Shown one piece after another: positions 1-8,830 of a stretch of 64,000 bases of DNA (position 1 is its first letter; the number at the start of each line of letters is the position of its first letter). Both the position numbers and the translations under genes were made by a program. Source of the DNA: Angelobacter sp036557225 (GTDB lineage Bacteria; Acidobacteriota; Terriglobia; Terriglobales; Acidobacteriaceae). The DNA lies in NCBI GenBank assembly GCA_036557225.1, contig DATBHX010000071.1:1-64000 (forward strand), given 5' to 3'. The notes beneath the pieces are model-generated. The model was not told where the DNA came from, did no database searches, and saw nothing but the letters and a program-made list of their open reading frames with translations.

Positions 1-481
1 GCCGCAGAAGGTGCTTGATCTGCTCACGGACGACGCGCGCAAGGCGTATCAAGCCAATCGTGCCCGCGTCGCCCAGAACCAGCAAAGCCCATGGCCCGTC
101 ATGTTTCCCAAGGAGATGGAGTTTGAACGAGCCTTCGTAAAAGCTGGCGGGACCTTGCTCGCGGGCCTCGACCCAACGGGCATTGGCGGCATCATTGCCG
201 GGTTCGGCGACCAGCGTGAAGTCGAGCTGCTGGTGGAAGCAGGTTTTACACCGCTGGAGGCCATCAAGATCGCAACGTTGAACGGCGCGCAGTTCCTGGG
301 CGAAGCTGAACACGTTGGTTCGCTCGCCGCCGGCAAGCAGGCGGACATCATGCTGGTCAAAGGCGACCCGTCGGCCAAGATCTCCGATATTGAAAATGTG
401 GAACTGGTCTTTAAAGACGGAATAGGCTGGGACTCAAGAAAGCTGATTGACTCGGTCAAGGGCCAGATAGGAACAAGATGA
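1..481 (+). CDS. Amidohydrolase family protein, C-terminal fragment
   Basis: The window opens inside this gene; about 159 C-terminal residues are present and the true start lies upstream. The GTG at 11 is only an internal valine codon. The segment has the end of a metal-dependent amidohydrolase (imidazolonepropionase-like) barrel: LLAGLDPTG, where the Asp corresponds to the metal-binding Asp of the usual GTDA motif, then FTPLEAIKIATLNGAQFLG and the closing beta-sandwich segment GSLAAGKQADIMLVKGDP. The complete amidohydrolase at 34137 ends in the same arrangement (IAFGTDAGG, then GTVAAGKYADMVAVKGDP), so the two are paralogs. The family hydrolyses C-N bonds in cyclic amides or dipeptides; the substrate cannot be told from this fragment. 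Confidence 0.88.
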   Translation, partial: PQKVLDLLTDDARKAYQANRARVAQNQQSPWPVMFPKEMEFERAFVKAGGTLLAGLDPTGIGGIIAGFGDQREVELLVEAGFTPLEAIKIATLNGAQFLGEAEHVGSLAAGKQADIMLVKGDPSAKISDIENVELVFKDGIGWDSRKLIDSVKGQIGTR

Positions 482-703
482 AGGGATGTTAATTAATGTG
501 CAAACTATGCGCCCTAGTACATTCTCAAGTGAAATCTCGTCCGGGTTAAGAGTATCCAGTTTCATTCCCAGTAGAAGCAATTGATTACAGATTAATTTTC
601 GATTAAAGGCAAAACGTCTTTTTTGGAGTTGCGGGACAACTCGCATTGAATCCGAGAGCTCTCATTTGCAGCGCGGTACTTTGCTTTTGGGAGGTCCGGG
701 TCC

Positions 704-2314
704 ATGTTGCAGTGGGTGACCAGGGGTCTGCAGTTCTTGGGTTCCAGCTTTTCTGACGTCGCAATCATTCTTTTACTTGCCGGTCTCATGGCCGGATGCG
801 GAGGGGTAGGGCACAGTACCAGCGATTCCGGATCAGGTCCTTCTCCTACGCCGACCGCCACACCTGTTACAACCGCCCCCAGCGGTTATCTCACATGGAA
901 AAACGACAACGGACGAACCGGTCTGCAAGCAAATGAGACCGCACTCACTCCGGCGAATGTCAATGCCACGCAGTTTGGCTTGAAGTTTTCAGTTCCAGTC
1001 GATGGCTGGATCTATGCCCAGCCTTTGTACGTCGCCGGCGTCACCATAGGAGGCGCGAAGCATAACGTGGTCTTTGTCGCCACGGAGCATGACACCGTTT
1101 TTGCCTTTGACGCCGACGCTGCCGGTCCGCCGCTGTGGACAAAAAGCTTTCTTGGCCCGGGAATCACGACGGTGCAAACCTCCGGCAATCACGATATTCC
1201 TATGCAACCAGAGGCCGGTATTACCGGGACCCCGGTCATAGACGCCAGCGCTGGAACTATTTTTGTCGCCGCACAAACCGTAGAAAACGGCATCTTCATG
1301 AACAAGCTGCACGCGCTGGACGTCACTTCAGGCGCGGAGCGGCCCGGAAGCCCAGTCGAACTTACCGATGGAGCTTTCGACCCCAAGCAGGAGTTTCAGC
1401 GCACCGCACTGCTCTTGGCGAATGGAAACGTATATGTTGCTTTTGCCTCATATGGCGACATTGATCCGTACCATGGTTACATGTTTGCGTTTAACGCTGG
1501 CAGCCTGGGGAAGGTAGCGGCCTGGAACGTTACGCCAACGGCGTCTGAAGGCGGAATATGGATGGGCGGAGCGGGCCCGGCTGCAGACCAGAACGGTAAT
1601 ATTTTCGTCGTGGTGGGTAACGGGACCTTTGACGGCACTACGAACTTTGGACAGAGTGTCGTCAAACTCGATTCTGGCCTTCATGTGACGGATTTCTTTG
1701 CTCCGTTCAACGCCAACCAGTTGAATATCGGCGATCATGACCTCGGCGCCGGAGGCGTGTTGCTGGTACCGGATCAGTCCGGGACCTTTCCACACGAATT
1801 GATCGCCTGTGGCAAAAACGATCCTATTTTTGTCGTGAACCGCGACAATATGGGGCATCAGAACCCTGCCGACAACAATCAGATCATTCAAAGTGTGCTC
1901 GGCCAGGTTGGCGGAGGGAGCGGCCTTCAGGATGAAGACCATTGCTTCTCAACAGCGGCGTTTTTCAACCAGAAGCTGTTCCTGATCGGCAACAATGATG
2001 TGATCAAGGCATTCTCTCTCGATGGCCCGAGCGGCAAACTTTCAACGAATGCTGTTGCAAAGGGCAGTTTTACCTTTGTTTTCCCTGGAGGCCAGCCGGT
2101 TGTGTCGGCCAATGGAGTCAACAACGGCATCGTCTGGGCGGTAGACAACAATCCCGCATCGGCTTTGCATGCCTTCGATGCTAACGATGTTTCGCACGAG
2201 CTGTACACGAGTCCCACGTTCGGCCAGGCATCAAAATGGGCCGTGCCGACCGTGATCAACGGCAAGGTTTATATACCGACCAAGACCAAGCTCGTGGTTT
2301 TTGGTTTGAACTGA
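704..2314 (+). CDS. PQQ-type beta-propeller lipoprotein
   Basis: Protein of 536 residues with an N-terminal hydrophobic segment ending in LAGLMAGC, a lipobox, so it is probably a lipoprotein. A Ser/Pro/Thr-rich linker (SGPSPTPTATPVTT) follows, then a domain with repeated propeller strands such as HNVVFVATEHDTVFAFDA, GNVYVAFASYGD and GKVYIPTKTKLVVFGLN, typical of PQQ-binding-like (WD40-like) propellers. The ATG at 704 is preceded by GGAGG with 8 to 9 bases of spacing. I see no fused dehydrogenase cytochrome domain, so enzyme activity is not implied; it could be a structural or binding propeller. The 222 bp upstream is AT-rich and probably holds its promoter. Confidence 0.85.
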   Translation: MLQWVTRGLQFLGSSFSDVAIILLLAGLMAGCGGVGHSTSDSGSGPSPTPTATPVTTAPSGYLTWKNDNGRTGLQANETALTPANVNATQFGLKFSVPVDGWIYAQPLYVAGVTIGGAKHNVVFVATEHDTVFAFDADAAGPPLWTKSFLGPGITTVQTSGNHDIPMQPEAGITGTPVIDASAGTIFVAAQTVENGIFMNKLHALDVTSGAERPGSPVELTDGAFDPKQEFQRTALLLANGNVYVAFASYGDIDPYHGYMFAFNAGSLGKVAAWNVTPTASEGGIWMGGAGPAADQNGNIFVVVGNGTFDGTTNFGQSVVKLDSGLHVTDFFAPFNANQLNIGDHDLGAGGVLLVPDQSGTFPHELIACGKNDPIFVVNRDNMGHQNPADNNQIIQSVLGQVGGGSGLQDEDHCFSTAAFFNQKLFLIGNNDVIKAFSLDGPSGKLSTNAVAKGSFTFVFPGGQPVVSANGVNNGIVWAVDNNPASALHAFDANDVSHELYTSPTFGQASKWAVPTVINGKVYIPTKTKLVVFGLN

Positions 2315-2326
2315 CACCTGTGAAGC

Positions 2327-2355
2327 GGACTTTGCGGTTTTGTTCCGCAAAGTCC
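2327..2355 (+). terminator. Perfect 11-bp stem-loop after the propeller gene
   Basis: GGACTTTGCGG (2327-2337) and CCGCAAAGTCC (2345-2355) form a perfect stem with a 7-base loop, 12 bases after the stop codon of the propeller gene. No T-tract follows, so it may be a weak terminator, an mRNA 3'-end stabiliser or part of the leader of the TonB receptor gene. Confidence 0.45.
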
Positions 2356-2513
2356 CTCCTCGCTCCGAATTTGTGCACTTTCGCGGCAAAGCCTGGGCCT
2401 TACCAAAGTCTTTGTGCGGCAGAACCTATGCCAGGAATCCCCATGACAACCTGCAGCTCTGAACTTGGATCAATGAAAGGGCAGAATACCGCCCTGACGG
2501 CAATGGGGTAACC

Positions 2514-4778
2514 ATGAGATCGGCAAGGACATCGCCTCTCACTTTTGTATGTTGCAGTTTTCTTCTCGCCGTGCTTTTTTCTTGCGCTGCCACGGCAGCC
2601 GACGAAGTCCGCGGCCGGGTGGTGGATGAAACTGGCGCTGCGATTGCCGGCGCGCAGGTCGAGCTTGATTTTGGCCAGAAGGTCAGCAACATCAGTACGG
2701 ATGCTGCAGGCATTTTCCTGATTGTGCCGCCTGCTCCATCGGGCAAGGTAAAGGTTTCAGCTCCCGGATTTTCCTCCGCTGTGATGGATTGGAACCAGTC
2801 AGTCTCATCTCTAACCATTACTCTCAAGCCTTCTCCTGTAAGTGAAACCATAGTTGTTACCGGAGAACGCAGCCCGACTCATCTGGATGAAACTGCCGCG
2901 AACATCGTGACTCTTACGCCTGCGGAGTTGAATAACCGCGCCGTTCTCACGCTGGACGATGCTTTGCGCCAGGTTCCGGGGTTCACTCTCTTCCGCCGCA
3001 GCAATAGCCTGACTGCGAATCCCACGACACTCGGCGCATCAGCCAGGGGCGTGGGCGCCAGCGGCGCCAGCCGCGTGCTGGTGCTGGATGATGGCATCCC
3101 CTTGAACGATGCTTTTGGGGGCTGGGTGTTCTGGGACCGTGTGCCCCGCATTGCCATTGATCGTGCAGAGGTCCTACGAGGCGGGGAAGCGCTGTACGGA
3201 AGCAGCGCCGTGGGTGGCGTGGTGGACCTGATGACCCAGCCCAACGCAAACCTCATTACGCTGGAGTCTTCCGGTGACAGCCTGGCTGGCCATGACGTTC
3301 AGGGCGTCATCTCGCACCAATTCGGTAAGTGGCTGCTTTCTGCCACCGGCGAGAACTTCGGCAATGATGGCGCTTTTATCGTGGCATCGGACAATCGTGG
3401 CCTGGTGGATACCCAGGCAGCGTTGAGCTTCGCCAGCGCTGGTGTACGCGTCGACCGGAAGCTGGGCGGCGCAGGTCATGCGTTCATGAGCGGTGATTTG
3501 TTTGCTGAAGAGCGCAATAACGGAACAGTCTTGCAGATCAACAGCACCCATCTGGGCGCGCTCAGTAGCGGGATCGATACTGCTTTGGGCAAGAACGTAT
3601 TTTCATTTCGCCTCTACGGCACCGGCGAACACTATCATCAGAGCTTTTCCTCGGTCGCTACCGATCGCAACAGTGAAGTTTTAACGCGCTGGCAGACGGC
3701 CCCGTCTGATCAGATTGGCTTTTCATCGCAATGGATGCGGCCCGTGTCGGTTCTGGAAATCACGGCCGGCGTGGATGGCCGGTTCATCCATGGAGAAACA
3801 GATGAAACCGCATTCGCCGCAAGCATCCCCACCAGCTTGAACGCAGCAGGAGGAAGAGATAATCAGTTGGGCGGCTTCGCTCAAGTCTCGGCCGCGATTA
3901 CACGACGCCTGCGCGCTTCGGCCGGCGTGCGAGTTGATCGCTGGTCCAACGAGGATGGATTTAATCGAGTTACCCCGCTCAGCACCAACGTTACCACCTT
4001 CACTCCACTGGATTCCCATACGGAGACGGCGTACACGCCGAGAGCCGGCGTGGTCTACGGCCTGACGGACCAGTGGCAGCTTACAGCGACCGCCTATACC
4101 GCGTTCCGCGCGCCAACTCTGAATGAGCTTTACCGCAGCTTCCGCCAGGGAAATGTGCTCACTCTGGCGAATGAAGGGCTGCAGGCTGAGCACCTGCAGG
4201 GCGGGGAAGCCGGGATCCGCTATATGCGCCGTCGAGTGATGGTGAGCGGCATGTTCTTTCGCGAGCACTTCGATGATCCGGTGGGAAACATCACTCTCAC
4301 GACTACGCCTGCCCTGATTACACGTGAGCGGCAGAATATTGGCGCGCTACGTACGCTTGGAGCCGACCTCGACGTTCTGATGAATCTGCCCGGAATACAG
4401 CTCCGCGCCGGCTATGAGTATATGCATTCCACCGTTACCAGCTTTAGCGCGAACCCTTCTTTGGTGGGTAACTTTGTTCCCCAGGTTCCGGCGCATTCCG
4501 GCACTGTTTCTGCTGTGTATGCAGCGCCGCGGCATTGGACCGTCATTGCGCTGGCCCGAACCGCCAGCCACCAGTTCGATGACGATCAGAATGTTTCTCC
4601 GTTGAACGCCTTCGCGGAACTCGGGCTGTCAGTTTCGAAACAAACCGGCAAATTCACATGGTTTGCCAGCGCAGCCAACATCTTTGATACCAGGATCCAA
4701 ACGGCGGCAACTCCCATTTTTACCTACGCGACGCCAAGGGTGATTTCCGGAGGCGTGCGGTTTGCGACTGCGAGATAA
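2514..4778 (+). CDS. TonB-dependent receptor with carboxypeptidase-regulatory-like domain
   Basis: Outer-membrane receptor of 754 residues. A signal peptide (about 1-28, ending ATAADE) is followed by a carboxypeptidase-regulatory-like fold (about 30-105: VRGRVVDETGAAIAGAQV), a TonB-box-like stretch ETIVVTGER, and a plug domain with VLTLDDALRQVPGF and EVLRGGEALYGSSAVGGVV. The remaining 500 or so residues alternate beta strands and loops as in a 22-strand barrel, including the typical FRAPTLNELYR. The ligand (iron chelate, cobalamin, sugar or peptide) cannot be deduced, and no TonB/ExbBD or periplasmic binding gene is adjacent. The start at 2514 gives the signal peptide directly. The last residue is Arg rather than the usual aromatic. 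Confidence 0.93.
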   Translation: MRSARTSPLTFVCCSFLLAVLFSCAATAADEVRGRVVDETGAAIAGAQVELDFGQKVSNISTDAAGIFLIVPPAPSGKVKVSAPGFSSAVMDWNQSVSSLTITLKPSPVSETIVVTGERSPTHLDETAANIVTLTPAELNNRAVLTLDDALRQVPGFTLFRRSNSLTANPTTLGASARGVGASGASRVLVLDDGIPLNDAFGGWVFWDRVPRIAIDRAEVLRGGEALYGSSAVGGVVDLMTQPNANLITLESSGDSLAGHDVQGVISHQFGKWLLSATGENFGNDGAFIVASDNRGLVDTQAALSFASAGVRVDRKLGGAGHAFMSGDLFAEERNNGTVLQINSTHLGALSSGIDTALGKNVFSFRLYGTGEHYHQSFSSVATDRNSEVLTRWQTAPSDQIGFSSQWMRPVSVLEITAGVDGRFIHGETDETAFAASIPTSLNAAGGRDNQLGGFAQVSAAITRRLRASAGVRVDRWSNEDGFNRVTPLSTNVTTFTPLDSHTETAYTPRAGVVYGLTDQWQLTATAYTAFRAPTLNELYRSFRQGNVLTLANEGLQAEHLQGGEAGIRYMRRRVMVSGMFFREHFDDPVGNITLTTTPALITRERQNIGALRTLGADLDVLMNLPGIQLRAGYEYMHSTVTSFSANPSLVGNFVPQVPAHSGTVSAVYAAPRHWTVIALARTASHQFDDDQNVSPLNAFAELGLSVSKQTGKFTWFASAANIFDTRIQTAATPIFTYATPRVISGGVRFATAR

Positions 4779-4779
4779 G

Positions 4780-6528
4780 TCAACGCGTGTCGGGCGCTTC
4801 CACCCAAACGCTCACAGCATATCCGTCTGCCTCTTCGGCCAGGGCCCGTTCCCAGCGACCGCTTAACTCGGGCAGAGAGGCCCCACCCTGCAAGCGGGCA
4901 AAAACTTTGAGTGCAGGTTCTTCACGGGGAACCTGCATGTGGATTGCGCCGTTGACCAACTCTACGCGGCACGTTCGCTCTGTATGGAGCACGTATCTCC
5001 TGCGCAAAGCCAGAAGCGCCGCGTACCAGTCCAGCATCGGGTTCTCTGCTTGAGCGAGCTGCCAGTTGAGTTTTGAGCACGCGAAAGTTGCCGGGTCCTG
5101 AGGATCAGGAACGCCATTACCTGCAAAATTGAATTCCTTGAACTCTTCTTGCCGGCCCTGCCTGACTGCCTTCTGCAGGGCAGGATCGCCGTAGTCAGTG
5201 AAGAACAAAAACGGGTTGGTCTCATCAAATTCCTGGCCCATAAAGAGCAGCGGCGTTTGCGGAGAAAGCAGAAGCAGCGCTGCAGCCAGCATTCGGGCGC
5301 CGCGGGGAACAAGTTCCGTGATCCGCTCTCCGTGCGCGCGATTGCCAACCTGATCGTGGTTCTGCAGGCAAATGACGTGCGCCGGGGCCGGAATGCCGGC
5401 ACTGCTCGAGCCGCGCAAGCGTCCGCCCCAAAATTGAAATGGTTCGCCTTGGTAGACAAAACCTTCCTGCAATGCACGGATAATCTGTTCCGGCCGGCCA
5501 AAATCCTGGTAATAGCCGTTGCGCTCGCCGGTGAAAAATGCATGGACAGCGTGATGAAAATCGTCACTCCAGACGGCATCCAGCCCATAACCGCCAGAGC
5601 GTGCAGGCAGCACCAGCCGGGCGTCATTTTCATCAGTCTCTGCGATCACGCAGACCGCACGCCCCAGTTCCAGTGCCAGCGCAGAGACGGCTTCTTTGAT
5701 CTCAGCCAGAATGTGTTGTCGCGAATCGTCATGGATCGTCTGAACGGCATCCAGCCGCAAACCGTCGAAGTGGTATTCACGGACCCAATAGAGCGCATTT
5801 TCCACGAAGTAGCGGCGGACGCCTTCGCTGCCAGGCTGGTCGAAGTTAATGGCTTCGCCCCACGGTGTATGGTGCTTGGCAGTAAAATAAGGCCCAAACC
5901 AGCGCAGGTAGTTGCCTTCGTTGCCCAGATGGTTGTAAACCACATCGAGCACTACGCCCAGGCCGATCTCATGCGCCGCGTTAACCAGCCGCTTCAGGCC
6001 TTCCGGGCCACCGTAGCTCGCCTGCACCGCGAAGGGAGAGACGCCGTCATACCCCCAGTTACGTGTGCCTGGAAAGGCCGCAACGGGCATGATCTCAATC
6101 ACCGTGATGCCGAGCTTCTTTAGATAAGGCAGCTTGTCGATCGCCGCATCAAACGTTCCCTCTGCAGTAAATGTGCCGACGTGCAACTCGTAGATGACGT
6201 AGTCTTCGAGTGGCAGCCCATGCCAGCGTTGATCAGTCCAGGTGAAATTTTCCGGATCGATAATTTCTGTCCGCCCGTGCACGCCTTCCGGCAGCAACCG
6301 CGAGACCGGATCAGGCACGGGTTTGTTCTGGTCGACGATGTAGAAGTATCTGTCGCCGGTTCGGGCCTGAGTCTCGCAGACGAAGTGTCCGTCATCGGCA
6401 GATTGCATGGGTGAGTCTTGAGTGCCGTGCTCGTTGGTGAGGCGCAGGGTCACGGCTTGCGCAGCAGGCGCCCAGACGCGAAATTCGCAGCCATGATCGC
6501 TAAGATTGGCGCCAAGCATATCCGTCAT
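4780..6528 (-). CDS. treZ: Malto-oligosyltrehalose trehalohydrolase
   Basis: GH13 enzyme that releases trehalose from maltooligosyl-trehalose, the second step of the TreY/TreZ pathway. It has an N-terminal beta-sandwich (CEFRVWAPAAQAVTL) and an alpha-amylase barrel with ELHVGTF, MPVAAFPGTRNWGYDGV, VVLDVVYNHLG, the nucleophile in FDGLRLDAV, the acid/base in VIAETDEND and the third acid in QNHDQVGN. Length (582 residues from this start) suits the family. I place the start at the ATG giving MTDMLGANLS because the reading frame upstream of it is not family-like. No treY, treS or glgX lies in the window, so the gene stands apart from its partner. It is divergent from maf with about 60 bp between them. 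Confidence 0.93.
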   Translation of the reverse strand: MTDMLGANLSDHGCEFRVWAPAAQAVTLRLTNEHGTQDSPMQSADDGHFVCETQARTGDRYFYIVDQNKPVPDPVSRLLPEGVHGRTEIIDPENFTWTDQRWHGLPLEDYVIYELHVGTFTAEGTFDAAIDKLPYLKKLGITVIEIMPVAAFPGTRNWGYDGVSPFAVQASYGGPEGLKRLVNAAHEIGLGVVLDVVYNHLGNEGNYLRWFGPYFTAKHHTPWGEAINFDQPGSEGVRRYFVENALYWVREYHFDGLRLDAVQTIHDDSRQHILAEIKEAVSALALELGRAVCVIAETDENDARLVLPARSGGYGLDAVWSDDFHHAVHAFFTGERNGYYQDFGRPEQIIRALQEGFVYQGEPFQFWGGRLRGSSSAGIPAPAHVICLQNHDQVGNRAHGERITELVPRGARMLAAALLLLSPQTPLLFMGQEFDETNPFLFFTDYGDPALQKAVRQGRQEEFKEFNFAGNGVPDPQDPATFACSKLNWQLAQAENPMLDWYAALLALRRRYVLHTERTCRVELVNGAIHMQVPREEPALKVFARLQGGASLPELSGRWERALAEEADGYAVSVWVEAPDTR

Positions 6529-6587
6529 CGTTTTGCTTAAGGTGCGGCTGTTCACGTATCTTGAGAGTGACGCAGCACACCTCAAGG

Positions 6588-7172
6588 ATGCTTCATCCGG
6601 AAAAACCTGTTCTGATTTTAGCTTCGTCGTCGCCGCGCCGGCAGGAATTGCTGCGCGAGGCAGGAATCGCCTTTGAAGTGCATCCCGCGCACATCAATGA
6701 AGACCAGCATGAGGGCGAACCCCCGCTCGACTATGCCCTCCGCCTGGCGCGAGAAAAAGCGCAAGCCGTGGCTGTGCGTTATCCGCAGAGAAGCGTGTTA
6801 GGTGCGGATACGATCGTGGTCGTCGATCGGGAAGTTTTGGGCAAGCCACGCGATCCCGCAGATGCAGGACGCATGCTGCGTCGTCTCTCCGGCCGAAGTC
6901 ACAGCGTGACCACCGCTGTATGCCTGATCTTGCCCAGCGGAGACGCTGAGACGCGTTACTCGTCCACGCAGGTCTATTTTCGTCAGCTCGCCGAGCCTGA
7001 GATCCAGCAATATGTCGCCGGCGGCGAACCAATGGATAAGGCCGGGGCATACGCTATACAGGGCGGAGCTGCTCGCTGGACCGACCGCATCGAGGGGGAA
7101 TATTCGAATGTGGTGGGATTACCTCTGTCGCTGGTGACAGAAATGTTGCGAAAGAACGGACTCTTGAAGTGA
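6588..7172 (+). CDS. maf: Maf-family nucleoside triphosphate pyrophosphatase
   Basis: Maf/YceF/YhdE-type pyrophosphatase hydrolysing dTTP/UTP or modified nucleotides to the monophosphate; some members affect septation. Motifs: ILASSSPRRQELL near the N-terminus, VLGADTIVVVD with the central Asp, and DKAGAYAIQGGAA near the C-terminus. About 194 residues, normal length. The ATG at 6588 begins MLHPEKPVLILASSS; upstream in-frame TTG (6561) and GTG (6567) codons are possible alternatives, because an AAGG directly abuts the ATG and is too close for an ideal ribosome site. It is divergent from treZ and convergent with tatA, whose stop codon lies 9 bp away. Confidence 0.93.
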   Translation: MLHPEKPVLILASSSPRRQELLREAGIAFEVHPAHINEDQHEGEPPLDYALRLAREKAQAVAVRYPQRSVLGADTIVVVDREVLGKPRDPADAGRMLRRLSGRSHSVTTAVCLILPSGDAETRYSSTQVYFRQLAEPEIQQYVAGGEPMDKAGAYAIQGGAARWTDRIEGEYSNVVGLPLSLVTEMLRKNGLLK

Positions 7173-7181
7173 CCCGAACGG

Positions 7182-7364
7182 TTACTTTTTTTCTGCTGGC
7201 TGGGCCGGAGTACCCTGCTCGCCCTCTTTCATTGCGCCTTTGAAATTCTTAATGGCGTCGCCCAGGCCTTTGCCCAGGTCGCCCAGCTTGCTGGGACCAA
7301 AGAAAATCAATGCGATGACCAGTATGATTAAGAGTTCGGGAATACCAATTTTTCCACCAAACAT
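7182..7364 (-). CDS. tatA: Sec-independent protein translocase TatA/E
   Basis: A 60-residue protein with the TatA plan: short N-terminus, one transmembrane helix (about residues 8-24, IPELLIILVIALIFFGP), the FFGPSKLGDLGKGLG hinge and amphipathic helix, and a charged tail ending QPAEKK. TatA forms the conducting part of the twin-arginine system for folded proteins. No tatB or tatC is next to it, as is common when tatA stands alone. GGAG lies 6 bases before the ATG, and a good sigma70-type promoter lies about 70 bp upstream. Confidence 0.95.
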   Translation of the reverse strand: MFGGKIGIPELLIILVIALIFFGPSKLGDLGKGLGDAIKNFKGAMKEGEQGTPAQPAEKK

Positions 7365-7436
7365 TGTGTGCTCCAGTGAAGGAAGCAGCGCAGTGAGCGA
7401 AGCTTTCCGTCGGGCTTATCGATTACTTTCAGTGTG

Positions 7437-7465
7437 ATTCTAGGCCAACTATCTTGGCGAGTCAA
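7437..7465 (-). promoter_or_regulatory. Sigma70-like promoter of tatA
   Basis: Read on the minus strand: TTGACT (7465-7460), a 17-base spacer and TAGAAT (7442-7437). The predicted transcript would begin near 7430 and give a leader of about 66 nt before the tatA ATG. The spacer contains the small inverted repeat GCCAA-N5-TTGGC, a possible operator. Confidence 0.6.
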
Positions 7466-7539
7466 AGGAACAGTTGTAAATAATTGAAAAATAAAGTCTT
7501 AACCAGGACCACTCTTAAGTTCTTTAATAATCCTTCATC

Positions 7540-7579
7540 TTTATATCGCTTGCAAAAGTTTTATATCGCTTGCAAAAGT
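7540..7579. repeat. 20-bp perfect tandem duplication at a gene end
   Basis: The 20 bases at 7540-7559 (beginning TTTATATCGCTTGC) are repeated exactly at 7560-7579. The second copy holds the stop codon and last codons (LLQAI-stop) of the M20 peptidase gene on the minus strand; the first copy lies just beyond it, so the 3' end of the gene has been duplicated in place. Confidence 0.9.
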
Positions 7580-8724
7580 CCAGCAAGCAGAGCGGTCCTC
7601 CGCGGCAGCTCGGCCACCACGATTGACTCATTGACGGCATGAGCGCCCTCTCCCAAAGCCCCCAGCCCATCGAGCGTCGGAATGCCGAGAGCGGAGGTAA
7701 AATTTCCGTCAGAGCCGCCGCCGGTAGAAGACTCCTCCACGTTCATGCCGATCGTCTGGCCCAACTCCTGCGCGATCCGAAAAAGACGAACAGTGCCTTC
7801 GGTCCGTTCCATCGGCGGGCGATTGATGCCTCCCTTGATCTCAATGGAGCATGCGGAATCGAAGGGTTTGAGCTCGGCGAATTTTTGTTCCAGAACCGAG
7901 GCATCAGCGGCACGGGCAATGCGCAGATCAACCCCGGCCCAGGCTTCTGCGGCGACCACGTTCGTACGGGTGCCGCCCTGGATTACCCCAGGATTCACCG
8001 TGATACCACGGCTCACATCAGTGAATTTAACCACCTCCAGAAGCTGCCGTGACAACTCAACAATCGCGCTGTGTCCTTTTTCAAAATCCACGCCGGAGTG
8101 CGAGGCCACGCCGCGCACGCGAATGGTGATATCGCCCACACCCTTGCGCGAGGTCTTGAGTTTGCCCTGCGGCCCTGTGGAGGGCTCCAATACCAGCACG
8201 GCTTCACACTCTTTGGCGGTGGCTTCCACCAGTGGACGTCCGGTCTTGCTGCCAACTTCTTCGTCGGTGTCCAGCAACACCGTCACGGGGCGATGGCCGC
8301 TCTGGCCCGATGCCGAAAGCGCGCGAATCGCATACAGCATCATGGTGATGCCGGCTTTCATGTCATAAACGCCAGGACCATAGGCGCGGACGGAGTCGAC
8401 GCGGTATGGCATCGTGGCCAGCGTGCCCATGGACCATACGGTATCGAAGTGGCCCAGCAGGAGAATCGGCTTACCCGGGCCGTCACCAAATTCGATTTTT
8501 AGATGGTTGCCCGCCTCTTTTTCCTGATAGAAGGTGGTCTTTCCGCCCCAGTGCTCAAAGACGTGAGCCAGGAACCCGCCCATGTGATCAAGGGCCGTCT
8601 TGTTGTCGCTGGGCGATTCAATCTCCACCATGCGCTCGAGCAGCGTGAGCATCTCCGCCTGCTGCTGCTGGCAATAATCGAGAAAGGAAAGGACGGACTG
8701 GTTCGCAGTTTTGCCGGTGGCCAT
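7561..8724 (-). CDS. M20 family metallopeptidase (carboxypeptidase G2-like)
   Basis: Zinc-dependent exopeptidase of 387 residues without a signal peptide, so probably cytoplasmic. Metal and catalytic motifs: LLGHFDTVW (His92, catalytic Asp94), YGPGVYDMKAG (bridging Asp121), LLDTDEEVGS (catalytic and ligand Glu155/156), GGGSDGNFT and the C-terminal GEGAHAVNE with the last His. The dimerisation domain sits between about 185 and 295 (VASHSGVDFEKGHSA). The closest described class is glutamate carboxypeptidase/ArgE-like; the natural substrate is not determinable. The gene is followed by a tandem duplication of its own last 20 bp and preceded by the terminator of the next gene. Confidence 0.9.
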   Translation of the reverse strand: MATGKTANQSVLSFLDYCQQQQAEMLTLLERMVEIESPSDNKTALDHMGGFLAHVFEHWGGKTTFYQEKEAGNHLKIEFGDGPGKPILLLGHFDTVWSMGTLATMPYRVDSVRAYGPGVYDMKAGITMMLYAIRALSASGQSGHRPVTVLLDTDEEVGSKTGRPLVEATAKECEAVLVLEPSTGPQGKLKTSRKGVGDITIRVRGVASHSGVDFEKGHSAIVELSRQLLEVVKFTDVSRGITVNPGVIQGGTRTNVVAAEAWAGVDLRIARAADASVLEQKFAELKPFDSACSIEIKGGINRPPMERTEGTVRLFRIAQELGQTIGMNVEESSTGGGSDGNFTSALGIPTLDGLGALGEGAHAVNESIVVAELPRRTALLAGLLQAI

Positions 8725-8755
8725 GCCTCAAATCATACGGCATGCGGCCAGAAAC

Positions 8756-8790
8756 AAAAACGGCAGCCCCGGCAAAGAGCTGCCGTTTTT
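8756..8790 (-). terminator. Rho-independent terminator
   Basis: An 11-bp stem formed by 8756-8766 (AAAAACGGCAG) and 8780-8790 (CTGCCGTTTTT) with a 13-base loop. Read on the minus strand it ends in TTTTT, 40 bp after the stop of the Ig-like repeat gene and before the M20 gene, so it should separate the two. The stem is symmetrical and could also act on the plus strand. Confidence 0.85.
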
Positions 8791-8830
8791 CCGACGAAGG
8801 AGCGCCCTCAGAGCGCCGTCGAGCATCCTG

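Noticed and set aside
2315..2513. Cobalamin or TPP riboswitch upstream of the TonB receptor
   Set aside because: I searched for the core boxes by eye and found only a hairpin; no conserved riboswitch core is visible.
5149..6123. 324-codon plus-strand frame
   Set aside because: Antisense to treZ, whose GH13 motifs are all present.
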